Shown: positions 46,516-60,620 of the stretch, in pieces
How the letters are laid out: every line of letters begins with the position of its first letter
Numbering within the stretch: position 1 is the stretch's first letter
Assembly: GCA_028023455.1 (NCBI GenBank)
Contig: JAQFVV010000182.1
Location: 310,001-374,000 of the forward strand
Reading direction: 5' to 3'
From: Epiperipatus broadwayi
Taxonomy: Eukaryota > Onychophora > Udeonychophora > Euonychophora > Peripatidae
DNA length: 64,000 bases
Position numbers and translations under genes: made by a program
Notes under the pieces: model-generated
Database searches by the model: none
Told to the model about the DNA's origin: nothing
Seen by the model: only the letters and a program-made list of their open reading frames with translations

Positions 46516-49235
46516 CAGGAAGTTTATTATTAATACTGACTATTTTATGTCACATGATTTGCTTCTACTTGTAACAAAATATAAATCTACTGTAATAGTT
46601 AGATTATTCAGAAATAGAAATATTTATTTATGGTTCCATCTTCTTTCAACAAAAGCACCTCTATACATCTCCCAATCAAGTTCAGTAAAGTCGCCTAAGT
46701 ATAGATTAGTGACGATATAAATAATTTAAAAGTATAAGTTAATACAATATAGAATTTTCTATTTATATAATACATATTAAAAACTTATTTTAAATTCTTA
46801 AAATATTGCCGAAATGTATGCTTACGCATGGTTATCTTTCAAATATTATGATCGATAATTGATATATCTGGATAGTTTAATTACTTTCCGGTAGCAATTG
46901 GCATTTTGAACTTTGGTGAATAGTCTAATAGGAATGATTAAAACGATTTAAAAATTAGAAATGATTTTTTACAAATACTTTAAATACTCAAGATGGTTAA
47001 CTTCAAATAGAAAATACACGATACATTATTCAAATATAATATTTACAGAATTTGATTTAGTGCTATAAAATTTTTTCCTCTCTGTAATCTTGACAGTGGG
47101 CATGAAAAAGTTATTGTAAAAGTGATTAAGGTCAACTTCTTAAGTAAACGATTAAACTGTCGTGGTTCTAGAATTTTTTTGGGCTTTTGTGTGTTTATAA
47201 TAATTTCTTTTTTGTGTGTTTAATTTGCAGATATATTATCTTAAAAAATATGAAAGATATAATATCTTAATTTTCTAGTTAAAATATTAACAATTTTCAA
47301 ATAAACTTTGATAATAAATTAAGATTTTCACGGTCAGTTTCAAACTGCTGAGAATTATTTCTGGTTTGTGAAGTCAGTTTGTTATATCTATGGTTTAGGG
47401 TAATTTCAGAAGCACGAAAGTATTTGATACAAATAATTTTTTATCTATCTACTCATCATGCAATATTATGGGTCTATAGAGTAATTTTGCTTTGCCATTT
47501 TACAATTGGTTTATGCTTTTTAAAATTTCTCTTACTATAATTACTTAACTTCTGCAGCTGTACAGCTCTGCAACTCTGATAACTAGTATATATATATATT
47601 ATACAACTCTGATCACTAACTAAACGTCTCTGCAGTTTTTTTTATATGTACTGCCTTGTTTATCAAATCTTTGTCTCATAAAAAATATTTTTAGATTATT
47701 TCAAAAATATACTTTTACATTTTACAGAGATTTAGAGTTTTGTTAATAATAAACACTTAACTTTTTAATTATTTTTTTTATAAAAAAGATGTTATATATA
47801 TATTGTAATAAAAATAATAAAACATAATGGTGATAATATATTTTTTAAATAATTATAATAAACCCCAAGTACTTTCAGTTAATTTCTTAATCTTCTTAAA
47901 CTAAAAACCATTTAAATTTAATAAAAGTAAACATCATCATGTTACACCCCAATCTTCATGAATTGACGGCTACAATTGGTATTGAATACATGCATAAATT
48001 TTTATAATTTTTATTAATTGAACCAGTTATCTAACTTAGTATATTCCTAGGCATGTCCCTACTTTAACAAAAATCAAATTAAATTTTGCTTGTTAAAATA
48101 TAAATTTACCTTCATTTTTCAGATTAGTGGTATCATATCTTTTATAGACTAATCAGAAGTTGATTTTCTTCATCTGCAAATGGTCACTATTTTTTTCTAT
48201 TTTTTGAGGAAAATATTATAGTACTTATATAACATATAAATAATAGACTATTTATTACAATAAATTCAAATTCTACTATGTATTTTTAATTGCAGGTGGT
48301 TAAAAATAAGATTTTATCTCTCTCCTGCTATAGAACAAATAGATTTGTACAATTCAATTAATAATTATAGCTTAGATATACAATCGATTGAGGCCCTGAT
48401 TTCAGCATAGTGAGCAAAGATTGGTTTATATATAGATAAGCATAAGGATACCCTTATGCTTTTCAAACTGATACTCATGGGTAAGTGCATGTAAATTTGT
48501 AAAAGCACTTAACTGGAGATTTGTTCCGTTTTATATTATTATATATGCAGTCTGCATTATATGAATAATAGACTATTTATTATAGTACTTATTGTAACTA
48601 ATATTTACTACAATAAAAAACAATTTGTTTCATTATAATAATTGATTATAAAAGGCAATTAATTGATTTCACTTAAAAGCTACTCTAAACAAAAGTAATA
48701 ATAATTCTCTATTTTTATGATTTTATGGTTATATATTTTTAATTTTTTATACAAATATTTTAATATCTATTGTAAATAATACTTATCATTAAAAAAATCA
48801 AATTTGGAATGATAATTATATATAAAAAAATACATTTCTTAGGGACAATATAAAATACCAGACAGTGTTTATGTTATTATACTGCATTGTAACTACTGCA
48901 TGCTAATTAAAAATATCCTATTTCTATTTATCGAAGTTGCCTCCTTAATTTTTCTTTTAATATGGTTTCTCTCCTGTAAAGAATCTTAATATATTCCAGA
49001 CTGAAATTGAAGGTAAATTCACATGTTTTTTTTGTAATCAAAGAAAACAGATTTCATTATTAAAACATTATATAATGTTTTATTTTGTGTTTCAATCTAA
49101 TGTTAATAGATTAGTAAACAATTAAAAAATATTATACTTTTGAAACAAAAAAGTAATATAGCAATATACATATATAAATTGAGGGGTGGTCTTGAAAAAA
49201 GTTTAAATAAATATTAAATGTTCTACAAATGTATA
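46516..49235. other. No gene seen; small perfect hairpin at 48438-48461
   Basis: AT-rich DNA. 48438-48461 is a perfect 10-bp stem AAGCATAAGG/CCTTATGCTT with a 4-base loop. A short direct repeat (CAACTCTGAT) brackets a TA tract at 47571-47620. Nothing coding is recognised. Confidence 0.5.
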
Positions 49236-49440
49236 AAAAATAAATTTAATAAATACATCTGTTTTCTTTGATCATGAAAAAACATATGAGTTTACTGTCA
49301 ATTTTAATTTTTGGAAAATACTAAGATTCTTCATGAGAAGAGAAACCATGATAAAAGAAAAGTTAAGGAGAAAAATTTGATAAATATACATATAATATCT
49401 TTAATTAATGGACAATGGGCAAATGTTAAGATTCATGAAT
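49236..49440 (+). pseudogene. RTE-type reverse transcriptase fragment (motif A region)
   Basis: One frame around 49255-49345 reads VFFDHEKTYEF then WKILRFFMRRETMIK, which aligns with the RTE pattern F-x-D-F-x-K-A-F-D ... L-W-K-I-L-R. A later frame reads SLINGQWANVKIHES, like the L-Y-x-G-x-x-x-x-V segment that follows. The catalytic region has substitutions and stops, so this is a decayed remnant. It may belong to the same dead element as 52105-52443, with about 2.7 kb between them. Confidence 0.5.
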
Positions 49441-52104
49441 CCTGGAATATAACATGATGATATTTACTTCACTAAATTTAAATAGTTTGCAATTGAAAAT
49501 ATTTTTATAGTTTATTATAGTCATTTATTAAATATATTCCTACTGTAGCACTTTATCATTTTGATTACAACTTTATTACAATAATTATTCTATAATGGAT
49601 ATCATATATATATAATGCAGAATAGAAAAGATAGCTTTCAATTAAAATGTCATAAGAAAAGCAAATAAAATTTTCTCTTAATCATATAAAATTATAAATC
49701 AAATATATTTGTTATCTTTTTAATTAAAATTCAGAAATGTGGAAGTTATTTTATAATAAAATAATATTAAGAAAAGTTTAATAATAATAATAATATATAT
49801 ATATCAATACGGTATGTGACATCATTTTATATTGCTAAAATTTAATTTTTGATAGTATCTAGCTATTTTTATTTAAAGAGTAAAATAAAATATAAAATAT
49901 AGCTAAAATTGTCACTAGTTAACTATTAGCTAGCCAGCTGAGCATATTAATAAATTTTTTAAACATTAAAAAAAGAATTACATCAAGGACCGACTTTATT
50001 AATTATCTGCCAAAATTTAAGGCCATATATCAAAACAAATCATATTCTTCAATTCTTCTTTTCTATTGCTCCGTTCCTAGGCATATTTAAATTTATAATT
50101 GCATTTTTTTTAAAAATTAATTTGCAGTTATTGCAAAAAATATTTTTATTATCTATTTATATATTAATAATATTTTTTCTTCTTTTTAGTTTTAGGTATC
50201 TTTAGTATTTATTTACTCTACGTCTTATTATACTCTCTTAATCTTTGCAGTTGCCATGGGAGCACAATAAAACTTATTTATTAAAAGAATTAAATATTCT
50301 TTCCATTAGATTGGGTTTTTTTTATTGGTAAATCTTTTTGTAATCCGCTTAGCTAAATCTTAAAAGTACTGTATATAGATTTAAATTTGAGAAATAAAAA
50401 AAAAACAATATAAATGTACTTGATAATTAATTTGTTTTATATAAAAAACTGAAAGTATATAAGTTATTTTAAAAATAATTTATAATATCACCAATAATAC
50501 TGCATTTTAAGCAAACTATTGTTTGTGTGTAGCAAATACGATTTGTTTTTTGCATTTTTTTATAATTTAAAAATTAAATCACATTTTTAACAATGTAAAA
50601 ATCTTTGCATATAAACTAATAAAATAATTTAAAAGTAAATATTTATTAGACTTTATTCGATTTCTACTGTATGTATACTGTCATATTATATGGTTGTTTG
50701 TTTTTTTTTAAATTCAAAATCACCTATAATAAGTTATTAGATTAAAATAAACATTATACCAGACTACATATATGTATATCCTCATTTTTATTGTAATTTT
50801 TAAATGCATTATATTTTAATTTATATATATATTTAAATAGTTTTTTAGTTATTATTTTTTAATTTTTAGTTATTTTAGATCCATCCTAAATGGAACTATA
50901 TCAAGCAGTTTTATTAGAAGTCACATACTATAGTTTTGTCATTTATTTCTTGTCTTTTTTATAAAATTTATTTTTTAGTAATAAGTGTTCTACATTTTCT
51001 ATTCCACTTTCTTAAATCATGGCCAATATAAAACATTTCTCTACGTTCTTATACAATCTATCATCTCCAACTGTCTTCTCTTATTTTAAACAATAGTTGA
51101 CTTACTATCTAATAATTTTCTATATCTTTATTTTTACTATTATTTTTGTTTAAATGTCACATTACAATATTATTAATGTTTAGTCTTTCGTAAGATTTTC
51201 TATTTAATATCTATTTACTGTATTTGTCTTACTGTTTGACATTCTATATACTTATTATAATATTGATGCTTGATACAGGATGATTAAAAAGTAATATAAA
51301 AGGGTGGGGAAATTTTTGTTTACTATTTCTAATTAATTAAAGTTTACATTTGAAATCGTAATTTTATTTTTGGTTTTTAAGCACTTTAAATTTACTTTTG
51401 GTGGGGAGGGGTTGTTTATTTCGATAAAAGTATAACTAATTCATTATTTCTGTATAATCTTCTGCTCTTTATACCATTTGCCAAAAAAATATTTTATTCA
51501 TAATTTTTGGTATGTGAATTTTATCCATGACAGCCAATCATTTTGAAGTGGTATAAGATGTATTTATGAAAAAAGATTTTTCATTAAAATTCTATTTAAC
51601 TAAATAAGTAATCACTGTTAATTTTGAGCAGGGTTAGTTGACAATTTTTTTTACTTAACTGAGAATTGAATTAGAAATCTTCAGCTTTTGATTTATTTAT
51701 TTTATTACTGAGACAGCAAATTATACTAAGGACAATACATCTAATAATATATATTTTTAGATTTTGTTGTTTGTTTTGATTTTTTTATTTATTTATTGTA
51801 CATACCATTTGATTATTAATGTAAATGTTTTTAAGCATTTTTTCTACTTTAACTCTATTCATTCACAATCATTATATTTTATTTTTTACTTGAAATTTAA
51901 ATACTCTTCCCATTCCTTCTATTTTATATATATTAGTATTATTATCAAAACGAGAGATATTTAGAAAAATTGATAAAATGGGATAGAAAATAGAATGTTT
52001 AACATAATTTAATGGAGTAGAAATATATTAATAAAAATATATAAGACATCCTGGAATAATAGGGAGATATAGACAATAACAAAGTAAAAGGAAACAGAGA
52101 TTAC
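49441..52104. other. No gene seen
   Basis: AT-rich sequence between two RTE remnants. If both belong to one element, this interval must include foreign insertions, because the RTE sequence between these points is normally only about 1.2 kb. None could be delimited. Confidence 0.4.
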
Positions 52105-52443
52105 TGGCAACAAAATGGATTATTAGAGATCAACTTGAGGATCGAGATTGAAGAAATGGACAAATCAAGAAATCAAAGAACTAGTCAGAGTGGGTAAAAA
52201 TGTAATACCAGTCATTGAAAAAAGATTAAGATGTTATGGTCTTTTAAAAGAATAGAATACCAAAAATTGTGATTGAGAAGAAGAGAAGGTAAAGGGAAGA
52301 AAGACCAAAGAAGCAATGGAAAGAAAATTTGATGAATTTCATGGAAAGAAATGGTCTGACAAAGATAGATAATATGAATAGAGAGGTATGGAAAAAAAAT
52401 ATGAGAATTTTAGTTGAAACCACTTTTAGTAATGAGAAATCCC
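52105..52443 (+). pseudogene. RTE-clade LINE, C-terminal ORF2 remnant
   Basis: Frame 1 (from about 52111) reads KKWTNQEIKELV and then VIPVIEKRLRCYG, matching the conserved I-x-x-R-R-L-R-W-Y-G-H block near the end of RTE-type polyproteins. After a +1 shift at about 52250 it continues NRIPKIVIEKKRR, a stop, then RPKKQWKENLMNFMERNGL and MNREVWKKN, matching the basic R-R-G-R-P-x-x-R-W tail. At least one frameshift and three stops are present. Expected for an old, dead copy. Confidence 0.7.
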
Positions 52444-53329
52444 TAAATTGGGGAAAAAAAGATTATACAGTCAGAAAATTTGCTCTCTCTAAATTGCAGA
52501 TTCATTAAGATAATATACATTTAAGTCAACAATTTAACTATTACAAGACAAGTTATTTATTTTTTATATAAATTTGAGTATGCTTATTAAAATTATTTTA
52601 AAAATTGTTATTATTTTTTAGTTCACAGAATGTTTAAATTGACTTGATGCATATTTATTGTTATGGTGTTACTCTCAAAAGTTTTTCAAGTCTATATTTT
52701 TTTTTACTTTTTCACATTATATTTCAATATATAGAATTGTTTAAAATTCTTATTAAAATTTAATGGAAATCATTTTTTCCATCCATCAAAACAAATAACA
52801 GATGTAATAAAAGTTTATGCTTTTAATTTAGACTTCAATAATTTACACATTTTTTTTAGAATTTAAGGCTAGATTATTAAGTTTAGGTTATTTATTCAGA
52901 TTAAATTTTTTTTTACTAATTTCTTTTTCTGAATCCCTAGAAATAAATGTGAAATTTTATAGTTATTTCTGAAAGATTACAATAAAAAATTGTTTATCTC
53001 AGAAGGTGTAATTTCAAATATTGTCATGGTCATTCCCATAAGTTTTAAACTTCTGTCATATCAAAGAATTCAAAATGATAATTTTTTTTTATCTTTTGAA
53101 GATTATTTCTGTTCTTTTAGACAGAAAAAGCAGATTTTGTAAGATCATATGTTCTTTTCTGGTCAATAAATTTTATTCTAAAAGTGGCATATTATCAAAT
53201 CTTTTGCTTTTTTATTCATATTTTTTTTATAAAATTTATAAATAAATATAACAGTTACCTCCAAAATAAAATGGAACTTTATGCAAGGATTTGCCATAGT
53301 GAACATCATCAATTTGTACCCATTAATTT

Positions 53330-53493
53330 GATCATCATCATCAACAACAACAACCATTATCAATCCATTGCAGGATGAAGGTCTCTCCAAGTTTAATCCA
53401 TCTTCTCTGATCTTTAGCTTCTCTTCTCCACAACACCCCTGCACATTTTCTTATTTCATCCATCCATCTCACACGTGGTCTCTTTCTGGGTCT
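53330..53493 (-). pseudogene. RTE-clade LINE, extreme C terminus and 3' tail
   Basis: On the minus strand an uninterrupted frame from 53493 reads RPRKRPRVRWMDEIRK, then CAGVLWRREAKDQRRW, then LGETFILQWIDNG and a TGA at 53343-53341. This is the very conserved end of a subset of RTE-type polyproteins (A-G-x-x-W-x-R-x-A-x-D-R-x-x-W-x-x-L-G-E-x-Y). The stop is followed by (TGA)n, a usual RTE-type 3' repeat. It is 5'-truncated and in much better shape than the plus-strand remnant at 52.1 kb. Confidence 0.75.
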
Positions 53494-56400
53494 ATTAATT
53501 TGATATATAATCTTATTTGCTACAACAAACTTTTAAAAATAAAAAAAATTGAAAACATTTTTTAAAAAAAAAACAACCACAATTTTTTAAATGGTGGCCA
53601 TATTGTAACATTGATGATGTCATAGGATAATGATATCATTAAAACTATATCATTTAAGGATAATATGGTGATTTTCATACTAAAATGTGTAATACAATAC
53701 AGCACAGAATTTATTCATTATACATTATACAATTTTATATTTTGATAACAGAATTAAAATACAATTGATGTACTTACTTAATTTTCATTCACATTTTTGA
53801 AAAGCAACCAATGCTTTCATTTATAATATATCCAAAGTAAAAGATTTTCATCATTATCAGCTGCAAAAGGAAAAAAAATGCTAATTTTATTCTATACAAT
53901 ATACAATCAAAAACATATTTTGGTTACATACAATATAAATTTTAAAATGTGTGCGTTAGATAAAATATATTCACTAGATTAATTTCCAATTAAAGTTTTA
54001 TGAATGTTATTTTTCCTGCAGTTAAAAATATGATCATCATAATAATCATAAATTATTGTGAGAAAAAATGGTAAAAAACTTTATATGATTAAAAGTTGCT
54101 AAACATAAGTTAAAAATATCACTTATTTCCTCAATTTTAAATCAATCTCATACTTTCTTCTAATATATTCAAGATAATGACAACTTTTACTGTAAACATA
54201 AAAGAATATAATAACAGCAAAAACAAAAAATTTAATCATTTACATTATTAAACTACAGCAATTAACTGTTATTTTAACTGTTTTTATGTAAGATAAATAA
54301 ATTCATGACCTGTTGCTTTAAAAAAAATAACTCTACAAAAACAAAATCAAAATTCTATTGGTTAGATACTAAAAAAATAAAATAAAAACTTTGATAAAGT
54401 GTATCAAAAATAAATTCTAAAATATACATTGTATTAATTTTTCTCTCTACTTGTTTTATTTTAATTTAATGAGTCATATTCAGGAAATATTTTCTGTCTC
54501 CATAAGAAGCAAAATATCAGCAAAGATTTTTTTTAAAATTATAGCTATTGAACTGTTTTTATACATTATACTTACCTACAAGCTGGTATTTTTTTTAACA
54601 AAAAAAAAATATGCTTAGTAAAATGATTATTCATAAATTAATATTTTTTTTCAATTTTAGCTTTATTATTTTTCATACTTTAAATTTAAAATAACAAATT
54701 AAATATTTTTCCATAATAACTCATTATAATTGCTTATTATTTATGCAAAATTTTTGATTTACCAGGCATTTTTAGGATACAGTCGAGCTTGCTGTTCAGG
54801 AAAAAAGTGTATATGTTTCAGAAATAATTTATAGATGCTATTAGCAAATAAAAAAACATAGATATTTAAAAAAATAGTATTTTAAATTATTATTGTTATT
54901 ATAAACTAACTAAGTGTATTTGTCTTTATCAACAATAATTATAATTATTGTTTAATTATAATCATTTTGATTTATAATTTCCTTCAGGCATTTTATGTGA
55001 ATTGCATCATAAAAAAATATTAATTACACTTTCACTTTCAAACTATAAAATCACTAAATGCAACACAAAGTTATAAAAATAAATTTTACTATGATATATC
55101 TGCAAAACAAAAAATAAAACAAACATGAAATAGCTCATATCGGGTCAAAAAGCTCTCCAAGAGACACTTGTAAAACATCAGTGAAGAAGTCATTACTCAT
55201 CAAGATTGTTACTTTTTTGTGGTAAAGGTTTTAGTGATTTTGCATTTTTATTTTACTTTTTATTTAACATTAGCTAGATAATTCTTCATTGACTAATATT
55301 GAATAGCTGGGGGTGTCACTATGGATTGGCTACTTAAAATAAAAATCATAAGTTAAACAAATATAAACTTAGCCTAGATTTGAACTCAGATTATGAGAAT
55401 TCCAAATGGATATATTATTATCATATAATATGAGACTCTTGTAGAAACTATATGTATAATTGGAGTGTCTATGTATGTATTTCACTGTGAGATTTAGAAA
55501 ACCTGCTTAATATTATTAATAAATTACACAAAAACATAAAAGCATATATATTAATCAAATATAATATTAACTATATACAATGATCAAATATCCAATATAA
55601 AAATAATTATTTGTCCACAAATAATATCTTGAAAAGGTCTCAATAAGAGATGAAAGCCGGGTTGATAATTAAATAATTGTAAATATAATTAGTTGTTTGT
55701 TTCAATTTTATTTAGATTGATTATTATATATAATATTAACTAATGTAAAATATTGCAAAAACTAGAGTAATAATAATAGCTCTAGATAATAGGATATTTC
55801 ACCTGCAAGAATTTTATCATAAAATTCTCATTTTTTTTATTAATATATATATATATAATCTTAATTTTAATAAAGTAATAATCATCAAATACATAAAACA
55901 TAATTTTATAGAAGTCAGATTTTCTAGATTCGTTTTAATAATCTTGCAAATAATGCCTTCCCACATCTATGCAAATCCAAGTTAATTAACATGAATCTCT
56001 AAAGTCCGGCTTGTAATAAATTATTATGATATGCACATTTGAAGATTATTACTTCATAAATATTATTATATACTCTTAGGACTGTATATTTAACAAATAC
56101 CGTGTGTTTACAAGGCTATTAAATAGAGGGGTTTGAACTCAGGATTTTTCATTCTATTCATTCTCCACTCTATCTCAAGCAAGTGATACACATGACTACA
56201 TACATCTTAAAAAGATACATCATTTCCAATATACATATTTCTTGAAGAACCAGCACTCATCCACACTTACACAAAATCAGTGCTTGGTTTATATTAAAAG
56301 TAACAGAATTTTAATGTATAAAAATGAAATATACAGAATATTTTGTCTTTCTTTTCTTGTTTATTTGGTTATGATATGATGTCATAAATCAATCAACTAA

Positions 56401-58089
56401 AAATTAAAAGAAGATATAGGTGCAACATTTTAATAATTTTATAAGTATATTAAATAAACATATGAATTTTAATCGGTGAATAAATTATTTACTATAATGC
56501 ATTCAATGGCCTTTCAAGATTTTTACTTAGAAAAAAAATACTTTATAAAATAAATTTAATCCACGTTAAGTAGATTATGTTAATGATTAATTTTTTAAAA
56601 AAGAAAATCAATAAAGCGGAAACAAATGTTGCAATCCTAACTATGTGGAGGTTGTGAGGAAAGAGGATATCGTGTTAAAACGAATAAAAAGTAAAAAGTT
56701 CCGTCTTAAAAATCCTATCAACAAATTCTATACCAAAAATAACTCTCAAAAATAAAAAAAGAATTTTAGATGTGTAATAATGAATGTAAAGATTTTTATA
56801 AAAAATTATAGATATTAATGTAATAATTATATATAGGTGTTAATATTACTAAGTTTATCAAAATTCAAAACTTATTTTATAAGATGAAAACAATTTAAAT
56901 TATTAAAGTTATTATTTTATATACATTATTTCTCAGAAGAATGACTGCATATATAAACAAAGTTTTTGTCTTCATTTATGTGTGTGGTTGATTTTATTGT
57001 TATAGCATTGATAAAGATATATTGTATCTGAAATAAAAATACCTAGTGTGAGAGATTTGCTTGTTTTTTTTTTTATAGAGAATAGTATTTATCAATATTT
57101 AAGATATGTACTGCAAAGGAACATTGAGATTAGTTCTGGTAATTACTTATAATTCATGTGATTGTTGACTACACAATCTAACATTTGTAATATTTGACAA
57201 GATATGGGAAGGCGAAAAAAAAATCAAAAAGTATACCTGCTTTGCATAGTATGTGTTTTGTATTATAAAACTGATTTGAAAATATTTAAGTATAGTTATA
57301 GATTTACAAATTTCCATAGATTGCAAAACATCTATTAATTTAAGAAGCTATGATTGTTATTCTAGCATGATTATTAAGTCAAACTTTAAGCATACCTGAT
57401 GAAGATATATTTTTTTTATGTGGAATATCATTTATCAATATTTAGGTTCTTGTTTTTATAAAAAGACTTTCATATTTTAATCTCAAATATTAATTATTTT
57501 TGATTCTATTAAATTAATTCTTTTTGTTTTTGGAATTTAATGCAACATATTTAGAGAAAAAAATTTAATATCTGGTTATTTGATTTTTCTTTTAAATAAA
57601 AAACTATTAATAATAAGTAAAGAGGGGTGTTGATAGATTAGTTTGAAAAGGAAGAAAGAGGGATCATAATCATGCAATAAAATTTGGTGATGAATTTTGT
57701 AGAGTGATGTCATAGATATAAGTTTTAAATAATGTGTTAGTCAATTTCTCTTATATCAGCTGTGAAAACTGAGTCTTCAGCTTAATACATCTAACATCCT
57801 ACTTAATTTTTATTGCGGAGGTTTCAGCAAAATCTTATCTAGATAATATGGAAGTTGTCCATCAAATAAAAAAAGAACCTTCACTAGAATAATTCACAGC
57901 TAGGTTGCCAAGATATATTTGAAAAAGAAGAAATAAAACAGCAACAATTTTTTTTATAAGCAATCACACATTCAAATCTCAAAAATTTGACTAATGGTTA
58001 GTTTATGAATAAGGTCATGGTAGTAACATATTTTAAGTAATCTATTTTTAAAATCAATAAAATCTCACATGACTTCAGCTTACTCAATG
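53494..58089. other. No gene seen; scattered SINE-like pieces
   Basis: AT-rich DNA. At 55370-55400 and 56125-56290 the minus strand reads TGAGTTCAAATCTAGG and GAGTTCAAACCCC, both B-box-like; the second belongs to repeat E (with ACCAGCACTCATCC downstream). No other feature is recognised. Confidence 0.45.
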
Positions 58090-58304
58090 TTATTTTAGCA
58101 GCAATTTTTTCTTCACCACATCTATGCCTCTTACTGTAAACTTTGGTAAATAATAGATGTAGATAATACTGCTGTCAAGTATGAATAGAACACTTCTAGA
58201 TAAAGATTTATTAAGCACTATCACCTATATGCATCTATTATTTACTAAAGTGTATCATAAGTGGCATAGATGTGGTAAAGAAAATAAAGAATGCTGCTGA
58301 AATA
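58090..58304. mobile_element. Foldback (MITE-like) element, 215 bp
   Basis: Arms of about 90 bases: TTTTAGCAGCA and CTTCACCACATCTATGCC and GTAAATAATAGATG on the left are matched by complements ending ...GGCATAGATGTGG and TGCTGCTGAAATAA on the right, with a spacer of about 40 bases. Arms differ at several positions and by small indels. A target duplication was not identified. Confidence 0.7.
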
Positions 58305-59064
58305 ATTTATTATTTATATTCTACGATTTATGATTGTTTAGAAACTTTGAATAAATGATTACTTGTCAACATTTATTTTATTTTCATTGATTAATCAAAT
58401 AATTCCTATGTAAATGTTTTTATACTATAGTCATCAATATTATGTCAGATATATATTAATAATTTATAAAAGTTTTGAATAATAATAAAAATTTTAGTTA
58501 AGCTAATCTTATCAAAACTAGATTTATACTTAACTAGATATTCTGACAATAATTGTAATTTTTAATTTAAAATGTTAAATTTCTACTGCAAAATCTCAAA
58601 TTATAAATGGACAACTCATATATCCATTATTAATATTATTCTATTAATCAATTGAATATTATTTTGTTTACTTCATAGAATATTTTTAATTCTCTATTTC
58701 CAAAAATTTTGATTATTCATTTATCACTCTGGTTTCCTATTTCTATGTTGAATTAGCTATTGGAATATTGCATAGTCTATGTAAATGAGAATTGATTAGT
58801 CTATGTTGACAGTCCATGTTATATTAATGTAGTATCATATAATACTCACTACATTATTGTATATTATAAAAATAAAATAAAGCTGATGATAATATTTAGG
58901 AAAGTAATAATAGGTCATTAATATTATTCTATTTGTTGATCCCAGCCAAAATATATCAGTACAATATATATATAAATTGATATTAAAAGTTTTTAACACG
59001 GATGAACCCGCAAAATATGTATTTTATATATATGTTAACAATGAAAATTAAAGGATTATATTTA

Positions 59065-60400
59065 TTAAACAGAGATAACTTTTACCTGTTAATGTTACCA
59101 GGAGACCATTAATTACTAATTAATAATCTGAGACTGAACAAGTTTTCTTCATTAACTTATATAATAGCTTTTTTGTCATAAGTTTAGAGACAAAAGATCC
59201 TCTTACACTTCTAATCCAAGTTGTTATAAAATTTAAACCCAGACAACTATTTTATAGGTAAAACATTATAGAAGACTTGTTCTCATAACATTTTGCAAAT
59301 ATTTCTTCTTCTCCAGATAATTGTACATGTTAAATAAATATTTTCATGAATTTAATATGATGTTAAAAATCACATTAAATTTATAAAGATATTTGTTTAA
59401 TTCATTATTAATATCATATTTAACTCAAAAATATTTAATTTATATATAATTATAATTTGGATTAAATTCTTGAAGGCACAAACTAAAAAAAAATCTTTTT
59501 CTACTTAATCTGAATTACAATTGTATAAGGAAAGTTAAAATGTATAATGGAATTACATGTACAATTATCTGGAAAAGCTGAAATATTATTTGCAGGATAT
59601 GACAAGAAAAAATGTGTTCTATATCCACATACATATAAAAACACTTGTCTGTGTTTAAATTCTTATGACAACTTAAATTAGAAGTAAAGAGAATCTCTTT
59701 TTACTTTTAAACTTAAGACAAACAATTATTATATAGATTAATAGAGAAAATTTGTTTAGCTTTAGAACTGTCAGTAAATAATTAAGGGTTATTTGGCAAC
59801 ACTAAAGATACAAGTTATCTATCTTTATATTAACATCATATTAAGTTCATTAAAATATTTAATTAAATATATGCATATATATAATGCCTATATCTAACGA
59901 TGAGAATAGTATAAATTTAAAAATCTAGTTGATTACAATTATTTTTGGTGCCTCATCTAATAATATAAAGATAATATTTGCTACTTGAGCAAAGTAGTTT
60001 AGCATTGAGACTATCACTTTCCTAGAAATACTACTTTTAAACATATCTATAGTTATTATATGAAAATAACCCTCATTTTAATTTGTTTACATCATAATAA
60101 ATTAATGAAAATATTTAAACTAACATATATAAATCTCTAGAGGAAATGAATTATTATTTGCAGAATGTCAAGAGATGTAATTCTTTTAATTTCTCATATG
60201 TATAAAATTAGATGTCTATGATTAAATTCATAACAACATGGGTTAGAAATAAAGGAGACCTTTTATTCCTAATTAAACTCAAGAGAAAAAAAATATTGGA
60301 TATTAAATCAAAGTAGTTAAAATTAGAACTGTCAATAAATTTGTTGGTTTCCTAGCAATACTACTGCAAAATATATTTCTCATTATTACATGAACATAGC
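59065..60400. repeat. Repeat K: inverted copy followed by two direct copies
   Basis: K1 (59065-59331) is inverted relative to K2 (59552-59830); K3 (60120-60400) repeats K2 in tandem direction and a partial copy lies at about 59985-60065. K2 landmarks: ACATGTACAATTATCTGG, TTATTTGCAGGATATG, ATTCTTATGACAACTTAAAT, AGAACTGTCAGTAAAT and GGCAACACTAAAGAT. K1 holds complements, for example CCAGATAATTGTACATGT. K1/K2 could form a stem of about 270 bp with a 220-base loop. Element type unknown. Confidence 0.65.
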
Positions 60401-60423
60401 ACCAGATTTTACTTTTGTTGACA

Positions 60424-60620
60424 TATAGGGTATATGAGCACAGATTTTCACATGACCCACCACTCTTCACACTATCTCATAAGACTGATACACTTGAGCA
60501 CATATATGTTAAAAAGATAAATAATCACCAATATACCTATATGTGCTCAAGTGTATTAGTGTTATGAGATAGTGTGGAGAGTGGTAAATCATGTGAAAGT
60601 CTGTGCTCATATACCCTATA
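60424..60620. mobile_element. Foldback of repeat E, 197 bp
   Basis: Left arm TATAGGGTATATGAGCACAG ... CACTTGAGCACATATA (60424-60508) is repeated as reverse complement at about 60536-60620, ending GCTCATATACCCTATA. The spacer is about 27 bases. The arms differ at only a few positions. A single arm plus further sequence occurs at 34531-34720, so this is a head-to-head duplication of one end of repeat E. Confidence 0.85.

Noticed and set aside
45999-46720. 77- and 102-codon open frames
   Set aside because: Both lie in the inverted arms of repeat G and are each other's rough counterparts; neither matches a known family.
53178-53565. Three open frames of 64-88 codons on both strands
   Set aside because: They overlap the RTE C terminus in wrong frames; the frame with family resemblance is on the minus strand from 53493 to 53341.
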